NCBI RefSeq assembly: GCF_014655955.1
Contig: NZ_BNBO01000067.1
Coordinates: 1 to 48,242 of the forward strand
Reading direction: 5' to 3'
Source of the DNA: Kitasatospora indigofera
Lineage (GTDB): Bacteria > Actinomycetota > Actinomycetes > Streptomycetales > Streptomycetaceae
Length of the DNA: 48,242 nt
Shown here: one piece after another, positions 6,799 to 15,307 of the stretch
Layout of the letters: each line of letters opens with the position of its first letter
Numbering within the stretch: position 1 is the first letter of the stretch
Translations under genes and position numbers: made by a program
The notes under the pieces: generated by a model
What the model was told of the DNA's origin: nothing
The model's database searches: none
What the model saw: only the letters and a program-made list of their open reading frames with translations

Positions 6799-9700
6799 TC
6801 AGCCCCCGCCGGCAGCGGCAGCGGCGTCGTCGGCCTGGTCCAGCAGGTTCCGCAGGGCGCGCTGCTGCTCGGAGCGGCTGGTGGTGGCGCCGAGCCCCTG
6901 GTAGTAGGCGGTCAGCCCGGCCAGTGCGCCGGCCGCGTCGGACGGGCGGTCCGCCTGCTGGACCTGCTGGAACCACTGCTCCAGCCGATCGCGGTGGGCC
7001 CGTTCCGGCACGTTGAACCGGTCGATCGTGAACTCCTCGCGCCAGACGCCCCAGGACCTCTCCACCGCGGCACGTCCGTTGTCGCCGAAGACCGTGGTGA
7101 GCGAGCGCTCCCACGCGCCGAGCCCCGACAGGTACCTGGCCCCCAGGGCGGAGTCCAGCGGCCGGAGCCGGCCGGCCTGCAGCAGCAGTTGCATGTTCTT
7201 GTCGCTGAAGGACCGGTCGGCCAGGTGGTTGATCGTCTCCGGGCCGACCGGACCGAGCGTGGCCGCCATGTTCGCCCAGCTCAGGTACGCCTGGTCGAGC
7301 CGCTCCCCCGCCATCCCGAACGGTGCCGCGCCGTCGAAGTGACTGGCGACCACCTGGTCGTGCTGCCCGGAGCCGATCTGCCCGAGGTCCAACTCGCCGC
7401 TCGCGGTGGCCCTGGCCAGCTGGAAGGCGTCCACGAAAGTGGTGTGCGGCAGCTTCTGGTGGGCGACCACGAAGAGCCGGATCAGATCGCTGGTCCGGGC
7501 CGGGCGCATCGTGGGCGGGGTGTTCTCGATGTCCGCCAGCTCGCTCCGGGCGTGGTCGACCAGCGCGCGGGTGGGGCCGTCCAGGTCCTGGATGCCGTGC
7601 ATCTCGTCGAAGCGCGCGCCCAGCCAGCCCTCCAGGACCTGCGGGCTCCTGCCCTCGAAGGAGAGCAGCGAGGCCCGCATGAACGACCAGGACGCGGCGT
7701 GCGAGTTCTGCGTCTGGTACTGGGTGCCCGGCCGGGCCTGCTCGCTGAGCATGATCCGGCCGATCAGGGACGGGTCGTGCCGGTCGACGGCGATGTCCGC
7801 GACCAGGTCGCTGTCGGCGTCGTAGCGCCGGAAGGCCTCCACGGTCGGCGGCAGAGCCGTGTGCAGCTGGACCGGCACCGGCGTCGCCAGGTTGAGCAGG
7901 CCCTCGATCTCGGCCTTGCGGCCCGGCGTCAGGTAGTCCGGGAACGCCCGGTGCAGGCTCTTGATCAGGTGTTCCCTGGCAGCGGCGGCGTCCTCCTTGG
8001 TCAGCGCGTTGTTCTCCTTGATGTCCAGCAGGGTCCCGACCACCTCGCGCGCGGCGGGGGCCGGACCCTCGCCGCGCACGTAGCGGTCGATCCGGTCGAT
8101 CATGCCGGCCTCGCCCCGGCCCTTGGCCGCGCCGTCGGCGAAGGAGGCGAAGGAGGTGATCTGGGACAGCTCGATGTAGCCGGAGACCAGGTCGCCGAGG
8201 TTGCGGTGCCAGTCCGGCAGGGGCAGGTCGGCCGGCGGCCGCTCCGGGAGCGTCCCGAGCCGGCCCATGATGTCGTTCCAGCGTTCCACCACCATCTGGT
8301 GGTCGGCCGCCGCCGCGCCCTTCGGCAGCGGCCGGAAGTTCTGGAACTCCTTGATGTCGGAGACCAGTTCGTTCCAGACGGACTCCGCCGTACGGTTCGC
8401 CAGGCCCTCCGCCGCACGCCGGGTGAGCACCCACGGGACGGTGTGCGAACGCTGGTCGGTGCCGAACCGGGTCATCGGCCGGTCGTTGGACGGGAGCACC
8501 TCGGTCAGCCACACCTGGTCACCGCGGAGCGGGAAGCGGGGGTCGCCGGTGAAACCGGTCTGCACGGCGACCGGCAGCGGCCGGCGCGGCGGGGCCGCCG
8601 GCGGCACCGCCGCGCCCGGTTCGGGGCTCGGGGAGTGGACGCCCATGTCCTCGTCCAGGGCGGGGCTGGGGGTGCGGGAGTCCGTGTCCATCGGTGTGTG
8701 GCCGTCGGAGTGGCCGGTGGTGTGGTGGGACGGGATGTGCGGGGCCGGGGCGTGCGGGGCCGGGGTCTGGTGGGGGGCGGTGTGGTGGGACGCGGCGGCC
8801 TGGTGGGCACCGCCCTGACCCGTCGGTGCGGGCGGCGGGGGCGGCGGGGACTGCGTCGGGTGCAGGCCGCGGGAGACCGGGCCGGTGGTGAACGCGGGCG
8901 GCGGCGGGGGCGGGGGCGGCGGAGCCGAGGAGGTGTGGGTGTCGGGGTTCGGGGTGGGCAGGGGCGGACCGGTCGGGGCGCCCCGGTCGGTGGTCGAAGT
9001 GGAGCCGCCGGCACGGGCGTTGGTGCTCCCGTTGCCGTTCCCGTTGGCGGCAGCAGCGGCGGCCGCCGCCTTCAGACGCTTCGCCTCCTCCTTGGCCGCG
9101 CGCAGTTCGGCCAGCTGCTCGGGAGTCGGCTTGGCGCCCTTCGGTTCCCTCGCGGGCCGGGCCGTCGGTTCGCTGCCGAGGCGCTGGGAGATCTCCTCCA
9201 AGGTGTGCAGTTGCGCCGGGGTGAAACGGTCCGCCGAGTGCTTGGAGACCTCCGCGACCACGTCCGCCAGCTTGCCGATCGCCGGCCGCATCGACTCGCG
9301 GCCGTCCCGCAGGTGGTCGAGCGCGGCCGGGTCCAGCTTGGAGTGCAGCGTCAGCACGTCCAGGGCGTCGCGGACCCGCTTCTCCCGGAGCAGCGCCACG
9401 TCCACCTTGGCGTCCTGCTTGCGCATCGCGAGCGCGGCGAGCTTGTCGCCCAGCAGGTCCTCGCTCGCCACCACCTTCAGCGGGACAGTCTCGCCGTTGT
9501 GGGTCTCGCCGTTGACGACCACCTCCATCGGGTGCTCCTGCGAGCGCACCGGCGCCAGCGTGATGCTGACGTCGAGCCCGCCGAAGCGACCGGTCACCGT
9601 GGTCGAAGCGGTGCGCCGGCCGGGCACCACCTGGCTGTCGGTGAGCACCTCGTCCGCAAGGAAGCGGAGCACCTCGTTGGGGTTCCTGATCCCGTCGCCG

Positions 9701-12700
9701 CCGAAGGAGAGACGCATGTCCAGGTCCTGGACCGGACGGTGCAGTTGGAGGGCGGCGACGCCCCCGCCGCCGCCGAGCACCAGCGAGCCGGGCGGCAGGC
9801 CGAGGCCGCTCCCGCCGAGCCGCTCGACGACGGTCTGCTCCAGGAGCGCGGCGGTGCCGAGCCGGAACTCGGACTCCGCCGTCTCGTGGTCGGTCATGCC
9901 GTCGGGCGTGGGGTGGCTGGTGGGCGTCGGCGGCGGGGGCGGCACCGGGTGTGCGGAGTTGGGCGTGCCGTGCGCCCCCGGGGTGGGCGCCGCGCTGCCG
10001 GGGACCGGCGGCGGGGCGTGCGAAGGGGCCGGCGGCGGGGTGTGGGCGGGCGGGGTGTGGCTGGGCGGGGCCGTCGCGGGGGCGGAGCGGTCCACGCCCT
10101 CCATGAAGTCCCGGAACCCTTCGTACATGTCGTTCTCGGCCCGGGTGGCCACGACGGGGTTCGCCGGTGCGTGCGTACCGGGGACGGGATCCGGACCGTA
10201 GAGCCGCTCCAGCAGCGGCAGCAGGGCCGGCTCGTTCGCCCGCACCCAGGCCGGGCCGTTGTTGCGCTGCTGCCCGGTGTGCGGGTCGGTGCCGTGGTTG
10301 GTGCCCAGGTAGGCGTTGGTCACCTGGGCGAAGTACTCCAGCTCGTCGCGCGAGCCGTAGTTGTCGACCGGGTTGCCGTGGAGATCCTGGCGCGGCCCGT
10401 CCGTCCAGGCCGCGTTCGGGTCGTTCAGCTTGGTCTGGTAGCTGCTGGTGATCGCGGCCCGGTCGGCGGCGGGGAGGCCGTACTGGTGGACGGTGTGGGC
10501 GAACTCGTGCGTGGTCGTGGAGTAACCGTCCTGGTAGTGCGTCGCGTTGCCGACCGAGGTGCTCTCCCCGAGCAGGTTCTCCTCGGTGACGGCGGCCCGC
10601 CGACCGCCCGAACCGCGCACGTCGTCCCAGCCCCGGCCGCCGCCGGACGAGCCGCCGGCCGTCGTCCCGCGCAGCCCGTGGAAGGCGTTGACCGAGGTCA
10701 TCGAGACGTCCTTGGGCACCACGACGATGCCGGCCCCGCCCTTCAGCAACGTGGCCGCCACATCGGGGTCCTGGAGCAACCGCTCGGCCTGCGCACGGGC
10801 CTGCGCCCGGGCCGAGACCGGCTGGGCGGTACGGCTGTCGACGTCGACCATCAACCGGGCGGCCGTGGTCGCGAACTCCTTCGGCGGCAGGGCGCCGCGC
10901 AGCGCGTCCACGAACGCCGGGTCCTTGGCCAGCCAGCGCCGGTACTCCGGGCGCAGCGCGTCCAGCGTCTGCGCCCGCTCCTGCGCGGACATCGTCGGCA
11001 CGTCCCGGACCAGCTGGGCGGCCTCGGGCGGCCGGGTGATGGTGAACTGCTGCTCCCGGCCCATCTCCTGGGCCGTCCGGCCGACCCGGCCGGTGCCTCC
11101 CTGGCGCAGCGCGTCCAGCTCGGCCTGCCGCTGGTTGCGCTCGGTCTGGTGGATCTGCTCGGCCGCCTGCGCGGTCAGCGGACGGTGCGGCGTGCCGGAC
11201 CCGCCCGGGGTGCCGGCGGGGTTGTTCGGGGCCGGGTGCTGGGTCGGGTGCTGGGTCGGGTTCGGGGTCGGGGCCGGGTTGGCCGTCGGGTGCTGCGCCG
11301 ACGGCTGCGCCTGCGTCCGCGGCGGGATCGGCGGCGCGGTCCGGCCCGGCACGGACGGAGCCGTCCGCGGCGGGATCGGCGGCGCGGTCCGGCCGGCACT
11401 CGACGCCGGGTTCTGCGCCGGGTGCTGCACCGGAGGCTGCTGTCCGGAGGGCTGCGTCTGGCGACGCGGCGGGATCGGCGGAGCCGTCCGACCTCCACCC
11501 GAAGCCGGATGCTGCACCGGAGGCTGAACCGGGTTCTGCGTCGGATGCTGCACCGGGGGCTGCTGTCCGGAGGGCTGCGCCTGGCGACGCGGCGGGATCG
11601 GCGGAGCCGTCCGACCTCCACCCGAAGCCGGACGCTGCACCGGAGGCTGAACCGGGTTCTGCGTCGGATGCTGCACCGGGGGCTGCTGTCCGGAAGGCTG
11701 CGCCTGGCGACGCGGCGGGATCGGCGGAGCCGTCCGACCCCCACCCGAAGCCGGATGCTGCACCGGAGGCTGCTGCCCCGACGGCTGCGCCTGACGACGC
11801 GGCGGAATCGGCGGAGCCGTCCGAGTGGACTGCGGCGGCGGGGCTGCCGACGGGCCGCGGGACGTCCCGCTCCGGGGGGCGGCGCCACCCTGGACGCCGT
11901 GCGGCGTGGCGGCGGCCGCGCCGGCGTCGGCCGGGGGCGGGGGCGGTACGGACGGGGTCTCGGTCGAGCGGGAGGGCTGGTCGCCCGCCGCCGGCCGGGC
12001 GGTGGGGACGGACATGCCGGGCGGCATGCCCGCCGTGTCCAGCCGGCTCGTGCCGGTGTCGGCGGGCTCGCGTGTCGTCGGCACCGGGTGGTCACCCGCC
12101 AACGGGTGAGGCGCGACCGGACCGGACGACCCCTGGGAGGTCCCGTGGGCGACCGGCGCACCGCCGGGCGCAGCTGCCGCGTGGGCCGCCGGGGCGGCGG
12201 AAGGCGTGGTGTGGCCGGGCGGCGGAGCGGAGGAGGCGGCCGACGTCTCGTGCGGCGTGGCGCTCGGTCCCTGCTGGGGAGTGCTGTGCGCCGGCGGTGG
12301 CGGCGGGGTGGTGTCGCGTGCGGGGGCGGCGGAGGCGGCGGGCGCCTCGTGCGGCGTGGCACCCGGCATCTGTTCCGGCGTGCTGTGCACCGGCGGCGCC
12401 GTCGTCGGGGTGTGGATCTGGTTCGGGGTCTGGGCCGGGATCTGGTTCGCGGTCGGCTCGGTACGGCTCTCGGCGGACCGGCCGGAGTCGGCGGGAGCCG
12501 GGTCGGGGACCGACTGCCGGGGGACGGCGTCCGGTGTGGTGCGGACCGGTGCGTCGGCTGCCGCATGCTGCGGTTCGGGCCGCTGGATGCCGCCGGTGCT
12601 GGGCTGGGTGTCGACGTGCCGGTCCGCCGCCGGGGCCGGCTCGGGAGCGCGCACCGGGCTGTCCGGCGCGGCGCCGCGCGGCGCGCCCTCCGTACGGGGC

Positions 12701-14301
12701 GCGCTCTCCGTACGGGGCGTGCTCTCCGTGACCGGCGTGTGCGACGTGGCCGACGTGTTCGAAGGTTCCGGGGTGTGCGAGGGAGCCTGGGCGTGCGAGG
12801 GAGCCGGCGCCGCCTGGTGCGGGACGGCCTCGGGCGTGCTGGCGTGCGGGACGGCCGTTTCGGTACCGCGCGGCGCACTCTCCTGGGCCGGGACGTGCGC
12901 GGGGGCCGCGGCGGGCGTCCCGGTGGTGTGGTCGGCGACCGGGTTCGGCGTGGCGGACCGGTCGGAGCCGAAGGGGACCAGGCCACCCGCGCCGGGGCTA
13001 CGGCCGGCTCCGCCGGCGGCGGCACCGCCGGCGCCGGTCTCGGTCGCCTGGCTGCCCGACGGGGTGTGCCCGGCCGCGGAGGCCGAGGACGCGCCCCCAC
13101 CGTCGAGGGTGCCTCGGGTACCGGTCCCGCCGGCCGGGCCCTGGTAGGCGGAGGTGGCGGCGTCCGGCCTGGAGAAGGCCGGGGTGCTGTCACCACGCCC
13201 GGTCCCGCCGGACGAACCGGCGCCGGACGAAGCCCCCGAGGAAGCGGCGCCGGGCGAAGCAGTACCGGACGAGCCCGCGCCCGCGCCGGGCAGGGAGCCC
13301 GCGCCGGAGCCGGACCCCGACAGCGAGCCGCCGACGGGCGTCCCCCCGGTGGTGGTGGCAGTACCGCCGTGGGGCGGCGCGCTGTGCGGGGTGGGCCCGG
13401 TCGGCGGGCCGTTGAACCGGCCCTTGATGTTCGCCGAGCCGGCCCGCAGGCCGACCGCGGCGCCGCCGCTGAGGCCCGAGCCGAGCAGGCTCCCGCCCTC
13501 GACGTGGCCGGTGGTGATCAGCTGGGTGGACACGTCCGCGCCGACCCCGACCGCCGCGCCGTGCACCATCTTGCCGCCGGTGGTCTGCATGGCGCCGGCC
13601 AGGCCGAGCTTCGAGCCGGCACCGCTCAACCCCTTGCCGATCAGGTGCCCGCTGGCCCCGGCCACGGCGCCGCCGAGGGCGTTCTGGCCCAGCTCCTTCA
13701 TGTCGATGCTCTTGCGGTGGCCCTCCATCAGTTCGATGCTCTGGGCCATCAGGTTGATGGCGGCCATCTGGGCCGCCTGCTTGGCGGCGAACTCCAGGGC
13801 CTCCTTCAGCAGCTTCTTGAGGATCTGCTGGACCACCGTCCGGCTGATCCCGACGAACACCGGGATCTCGGCCAGCGAGAGGCCCGCGGTGAACGGCGCC
13901 TCCGCCTCGGCGGTGGCGACCTCGAAGGCCAGGATGCCGAGTTGCGCGATGATCTGGATCTTGGCGGTCTCCGCCGAGTTGGCCATCGCCTCCAGCATGT
14001 CGCCCATGCCGTTGCAGGCCTGCACCAGTCCGGGGAAGTAGCCCGGGTCCTGCTCGGTGCCCTTGCCCACGGTGAACTGCGCCCAGTGCTTGGCCAACGC
14101 CTCGGCGGCCACGCCCTGCTGGCCCTCCAGTGCCCGCTTCAGCGCGGAGTCCGCCGCCTCACCGGCGTCCTTGAGGGTCTCGGCCCCCTGTCGCCAGCGC
14201 TCCGCCATGTCGCGCAGCATGTCCTCGTCCGCCTCCGGCCAGCGGGTGCCGGCCAGCAGGAGGAGCACCCACTGAAGGGGTTCGGGCAGCTCGACCGCCA
14301 T
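6799..14301 (-). CDS. Giant WXG100-like polymorphic toxin with metalloprotease and AbiEii-like nucleotidyltransferase domains
   Basis: 2500 residues; ATG 14301 lies 4 nt after the stop of the preceding ESX-like gene. (1) Residues 1 to about 290 match the actinobacterial WXG100-like N-terminus of CpnT-type secreted toxins. (2) Residues about 300-1000 are Pro/Ala/Gly/Ser-rich; about 827-995 are tandem R-T-A-P-P-I-P-P-R repeats. (3) Residues about 1080-1370 resemble anthrax lethal factor (ATLF/M34): G-W-D-D-V-R-G-S-G-G, then H1265-E-F-A-H1269, and downstream glutamate E1322 in L-E-Y-F-A-Q. (4) Residues about 1490-1700 resemble AbiEii/MenT nucleotidyltransferases: V-L-G-G-G-G-G, R-P-V-Q-D1526-L-D1528, G-D-K1620-L-A-A-L and R-D1645-A-L-D. 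(5) Residues about 1905-2500 are helical and unrecognised. There is no signal peptide, consistent with type VII secretion. Targets are unknown. Confidence 0.85.
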   Translation of the reverse strand: MAVELPEPLQWVLLLLAGTRWPEADEDMLRDMAERWRQGAETLKDAGEAADSALKRALEGQQGVAAEALAKHWAQFTVGKGTEQDPGYFPGLVQACNGMGDMLEAMANSAETAKIQIIAQLGILAFEVATAEAEAPFTAGLSLAEIPVFVGISRTVVQQILKKLLKEALEFAAKQAAQMAAINLMAQSIELMEGHRKSIDMKELGQNALGGAVAGASGHLIGKGLSGAGSKLGLAGAMQTTGGKMVHGAAVGVGADVSTQLITTGHVEGGSLLGSGLSGGAAVGLRAGSANIKGRFNGPPTGPTPHSAPPHGGTATTTGGTPVGGSLSGSGSGAGSLPGAGAGSSGTASPGAASSGASSGAGSSGGTGRGDSTPAFSRPDAATSAYQGPAGGTGTRGTLDGGGASSASAAGHTPSGSQATETGAGGAAAGGAGRSPGAGGLVPFGSDRSATPNPVADHTTGTPAAAPAHVPAQESAPRGTETAVPHASTPEAVPHQAAPAPSHAQAPSHTPEPSNTSATSHTPVTESTPRTESAPRTEGAPRGAAPDSPVRAPEPAPAADRHVDTQPSTGGIQRPEPQHAAADAPVRTTPDAVPRQSVPDPAPADSGRSAESRTEPTANQIPAQTPNQIHTPTTAPPVHSTPEQMPGATPHEAPAASAAPARDTTPPPPPAHSTPQQGPSATPHETSAASSAPPPGHTTPSAAPAAHAAAAPGGAPVAHGTSQGSSGPVAPHPLAGDHPVPTTREPADTGTSRLDTAGMPPGMSVPTARPAAGDQPSRSTETPSVPPPPPADAGAAAATPHGVQGGAAPRSGTSRGPSAAPPPQSTRTAPPIPPRRQAQPSGQQPPVQHPASGGGRTAPPIPPRRQAQPSGQQPPVQHPTQNPVQPPVQRPASGGGRTAPPIPPRRQAQPSGQQPPVQHPTQNPVQPPVQHPASGGGRTAPPIPPRRQTQPSGQQPPVQHPAQNPASSAGRTAPPIPPRTAPSVPGRTAPPIPPRTQAQPSAQHPTANPAPTPNPTQHPTQHPAPNNPAGTPGGSGTPHRPLTAQAAEQIHQTERNQRQAELDALRQGGTGRVGRTAQEMGREQQFTITRPPEAAQLVRDVPTMSAQERAQTLDALRPEYRRWLAKDPAFVDALRGALPPKEFATTAARLMVDVDSRTAQPVSARAQARAQAERLLQDPDVAATLLKGGAGIVVVPKDVSMTSVNAFHGLRGTTAGGSSGGGRGWDDVRGSGGRRAAVTEENLLGESTSVGNATHYQDGYSTTTHEFAHTVHQYGLPAADRAAITSSYQTKLNDPNAAWTDGPRQDLHGNPVDNYGSRDELEYFAQVTNAYLGTNHGTDPHTGQQRNNGPAWVRANEPALLPLLERLYGPDPVPGTHAPANPVVATRAENDMYEGFRDFMEGVDRSAPATAPPSHTPPAHTPPPAPSHAPPPVPGSAAPTPGAHGTPNSAHPVPPPPPTPTSHPTPDGMTDHETAESEFRLGTAALLEQTVVERLGGSGLGLPPGSLVLGGGGGVAALQLHRPVQDLDMRLSFGGDGIRNPNEVLRFLADEVLTDSQVVPGRRTASTTVTGRFGGLDVSITLAPVRSQEHPMEVVVNGETHNGETVPLKVVASEDLLGDKLAALAMRKQDAKVDVALLREKRVRDALDVLTLHSKLDPAALDHLRDGRESMRPAIGKLADVVAEVSKHSADRFTPAQLHTLEEISQRLGSEPTARPAREPKGAKPTPEQLAELRAAKEEAKRLKAAAAAAAANGNGNGSTNARAGGSTSTTDRGAPTGPPLPTPNPDTHTSSAPPPPPPPPPAFTTGPVSRGLHPTQSPPPPPPAPTGQGGAHQAAASHHTAPHQTPAPHAPAPHIPSHHTTGHSDGHTPMDTDSRTPSPALDEDMGVHSPSPEPGAAVPPAAPPRRPLPVAVQTGFTGDPRFPLRGDQVWLTEVLPSNDRPMTRFGTDQRSHTVPWVLTRRAAEGLANRTAESVWNELVSDIKEFQNFRPLPKGAAAADHQMVVERWNDIMGRLGTLPERPPADLPLPDWHRNLGDLVSGYIELSQITSFASFADGAAKGRGEAGMIDRIDRYVRGEGPAPAAREVVGTLLDIKENNALTKEDAAAAREHLIKSLHRAFPDYLTPGRKAEIEGLLNLATPVPVQLHTALPPTVEAFRRYDADSDLVADIAVDRHDPSLIGRIMLSEQARPGTQYQTQNSHAASWSFMRASLLSFEGRSPQVLEGWLGARFDEMHGIQDLDGPTRALVDHARSELADIENTPPTMRPARTSDLIRLFVVAHQKLPHTTFVDAFQLARATASGELDLGQIGSGQHDQVVASHFDGAAPFGMAGERLDQAYLSWANMAATLGPVGPETINHLADRSFSDKNMQLLLQAGRLRPLDSALGARYLSGLGAWERSLTTVFGDNGRAAVERSWGVWREEFTIDRFNVPERAHRDRLEQWFQQVQQADRPSDAAGALAGLTAYYQGLGATTSRSEQQRALRNLLDQADDAAAAAGGG
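11300..11823 (-). repeat. In-frame proline-rich tandem repeats in the giant toxin gene
   Basis: Five to seven in-frame copies begin with R-T-A-P-P-I-P-P-R followed by R-Q-A-Q-P-S-G-Q-Q-P-P. Unit lengths differ: 29, 41, 41 and 33 residues, then shorter diverged copies. The central two 123-bp units are almost identical at the DNA level. The PxxP pattern resembles SH3-binding or cell-wall-spanning linkers. Copy number is likely to vary between strains. Confidence 0.85.
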
Positions 14302-14305
14302 CGGA

Positions 14306-15226
14306 TCAGGCCTTTCGGTTGGTGTGCGACGGCGCGTCGGCGATGCCGCGCAGGGTGGCGGTGGGGAGCATCGGGTCCACCTGGGCGTCCCAGGACGCGG
14401 GCCGGCGGACCGCCGCGACGTCCGCCTCGGCACCGCCGCCGAAGACCTCGGCGGTGGCCGCCTCGCTGTTGCGGTAGTTCTCGGTCATCGCCTTCAGGCC
14501 GTCGGCGATGTAACGCACGGCCTCGGGCATCCCCTTGAGTCCCTTGAGGGTGCCGGTGCTGTACGTCAGGTAGCCCTTCTCCCCCTCGGCGAACTTCTTG
14601 CCCGACTCGTCGTTGCCCCAGGGGGCCGTCGAGTGGGTGTGGTCCAGGTAGGCCGTCAGACCGGTGACCAGCTGGCCGAGCTGGTCGGAGGCGGCGAGCA
14701 GCGGACTGATCGCCGCCTGGTACTGCTCAAGGTCGATCTGGAAGCCGCTGCCCGCCGAGCCCGGCACCGTGGCGGCGGCAGCGGTCGGGGAGGTGGGAAG
14801 GCCGTCCTGACCCGTGGGGGTGGCCAGCCGCTTGGTAGCCGTCGCCTCCCCCGTCTCCGCACCCGGCGAGTCCTGCGCTGCCCAGGACTCGCCCTCGGGG
14901 CTGCGGAGCGCGGCGCTACGGGTCTGGGCGGTGAGCGGATGCACCGCTTCGGCCTCCGTCGGACGCAACGCCGCCTGCATCGGTTCGGCCTCCATCGGAC
15001 GCAGCCGCTCCGTCACCGGCTGGGCATCCACCACCCGCAACCGCTCCGTCACCGGCTCGGCCTCCATCGGCCGCAACGCCGCCTGCATCGGCTCAGCCTC
15101 CATCGGACGCAGCCGCTCCGTCACCGGCTCGGCCTCCATCGGACGCAACCGCTCCGTCACCGGCTCGGCCCGTTGGGCGGCACGGAGGGTCGCCCGGGTC
15201 GGCTCCGGCTGGGTCTGCTCATCCAC
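14306..15226 (-). CDS. ESX-type secreted protein with 12-residue repeats and WXG100-like domain
   Basis: 306 residues from GTG 15226 with GAGGTGG upstream. The N-terminal third consists of 12-residue repeats of two alternating types, A-E-P-V-T-E-R-L-R-P-M-E and A-E-P-M-Q-A-A-L-R-P-M-E. After a spacer, F-Q-I-D-L-E-Q-Y-Q-A-A-I opens a helical WXG100-like domain (about residues 158-280) with a central W-G-N-D turn and the helix K-K-F-A-E-G. It stops 4 nt before the giant toxin ATG, so the two are almost certainly co-translated. The likely role is a secretion partner or chaperone for the giant toxin, by analogy with ESX pairs. The same F-Q-I-D-L opening is found in the gene at 17826. Confidence 0.78.
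   Translation of the reverse strand: MDEQTQPEPTRATLRAAQRAEPVTERLRPMEAEPVTERLRPMEAEPMQAALRPMEAEPVTERLRVVDAQPVTERLRPMEAEPMQAALRPTEAEAVHPLTAQTRSAALRSPEGESWAAQDSPGAETGEATATKRLATPTGQDGLPTSPTAAAATVPGSAGSGFQIDLEQYQAAISPLLAASDQLGQLVTGLTAYLDHTHSTAPWGNDESGKKFAEGEKGYLTYSTGTLKGLKGMPEAVRYIADGLKAMTENYRNSEAATAEVFGGGAEADVAAVRRPASWDAQVDPMLPTATLRGIADAPSHTNRKA
14940..15180 (-). repeat. 36-bp coding tandem repeats
   Basis: About seven 36-bp units encode the alternating V-T-E-R-L-R and M-Q-A-A-L-R 12-mers of the ESX-like gene. Adjacent same-type units are nearly identical in DNA. They are in frame throughout, so copy-number change would alter protein length without breaking the frame. Confidence 0.8.
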
Positions 15227-15307
15227 GACGGTTCCACCTCTGGCTGGTCGGGGTGCCGGTCGGAAGAGCGGCGGGGTGACAGCGGGACTGTGACGGGGCG
15301 ACGGGCG

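Noticed and set aside
6502..14538. A 2678-codon open frame on the plus strand opposite the giant toxin gene
   Set aside because: High GC removes stops from antisense frames. Its product is rich in Arg, Gly and Val with no domain, while the minus strand gives coherent domains and a coupled start.
14940..15180. Regularly spaced repeats that look CRISPR-like at first sight
   Set aside because: They are contiguous 36-bp in-frame units with no unique spacers and encode a regular peptide.
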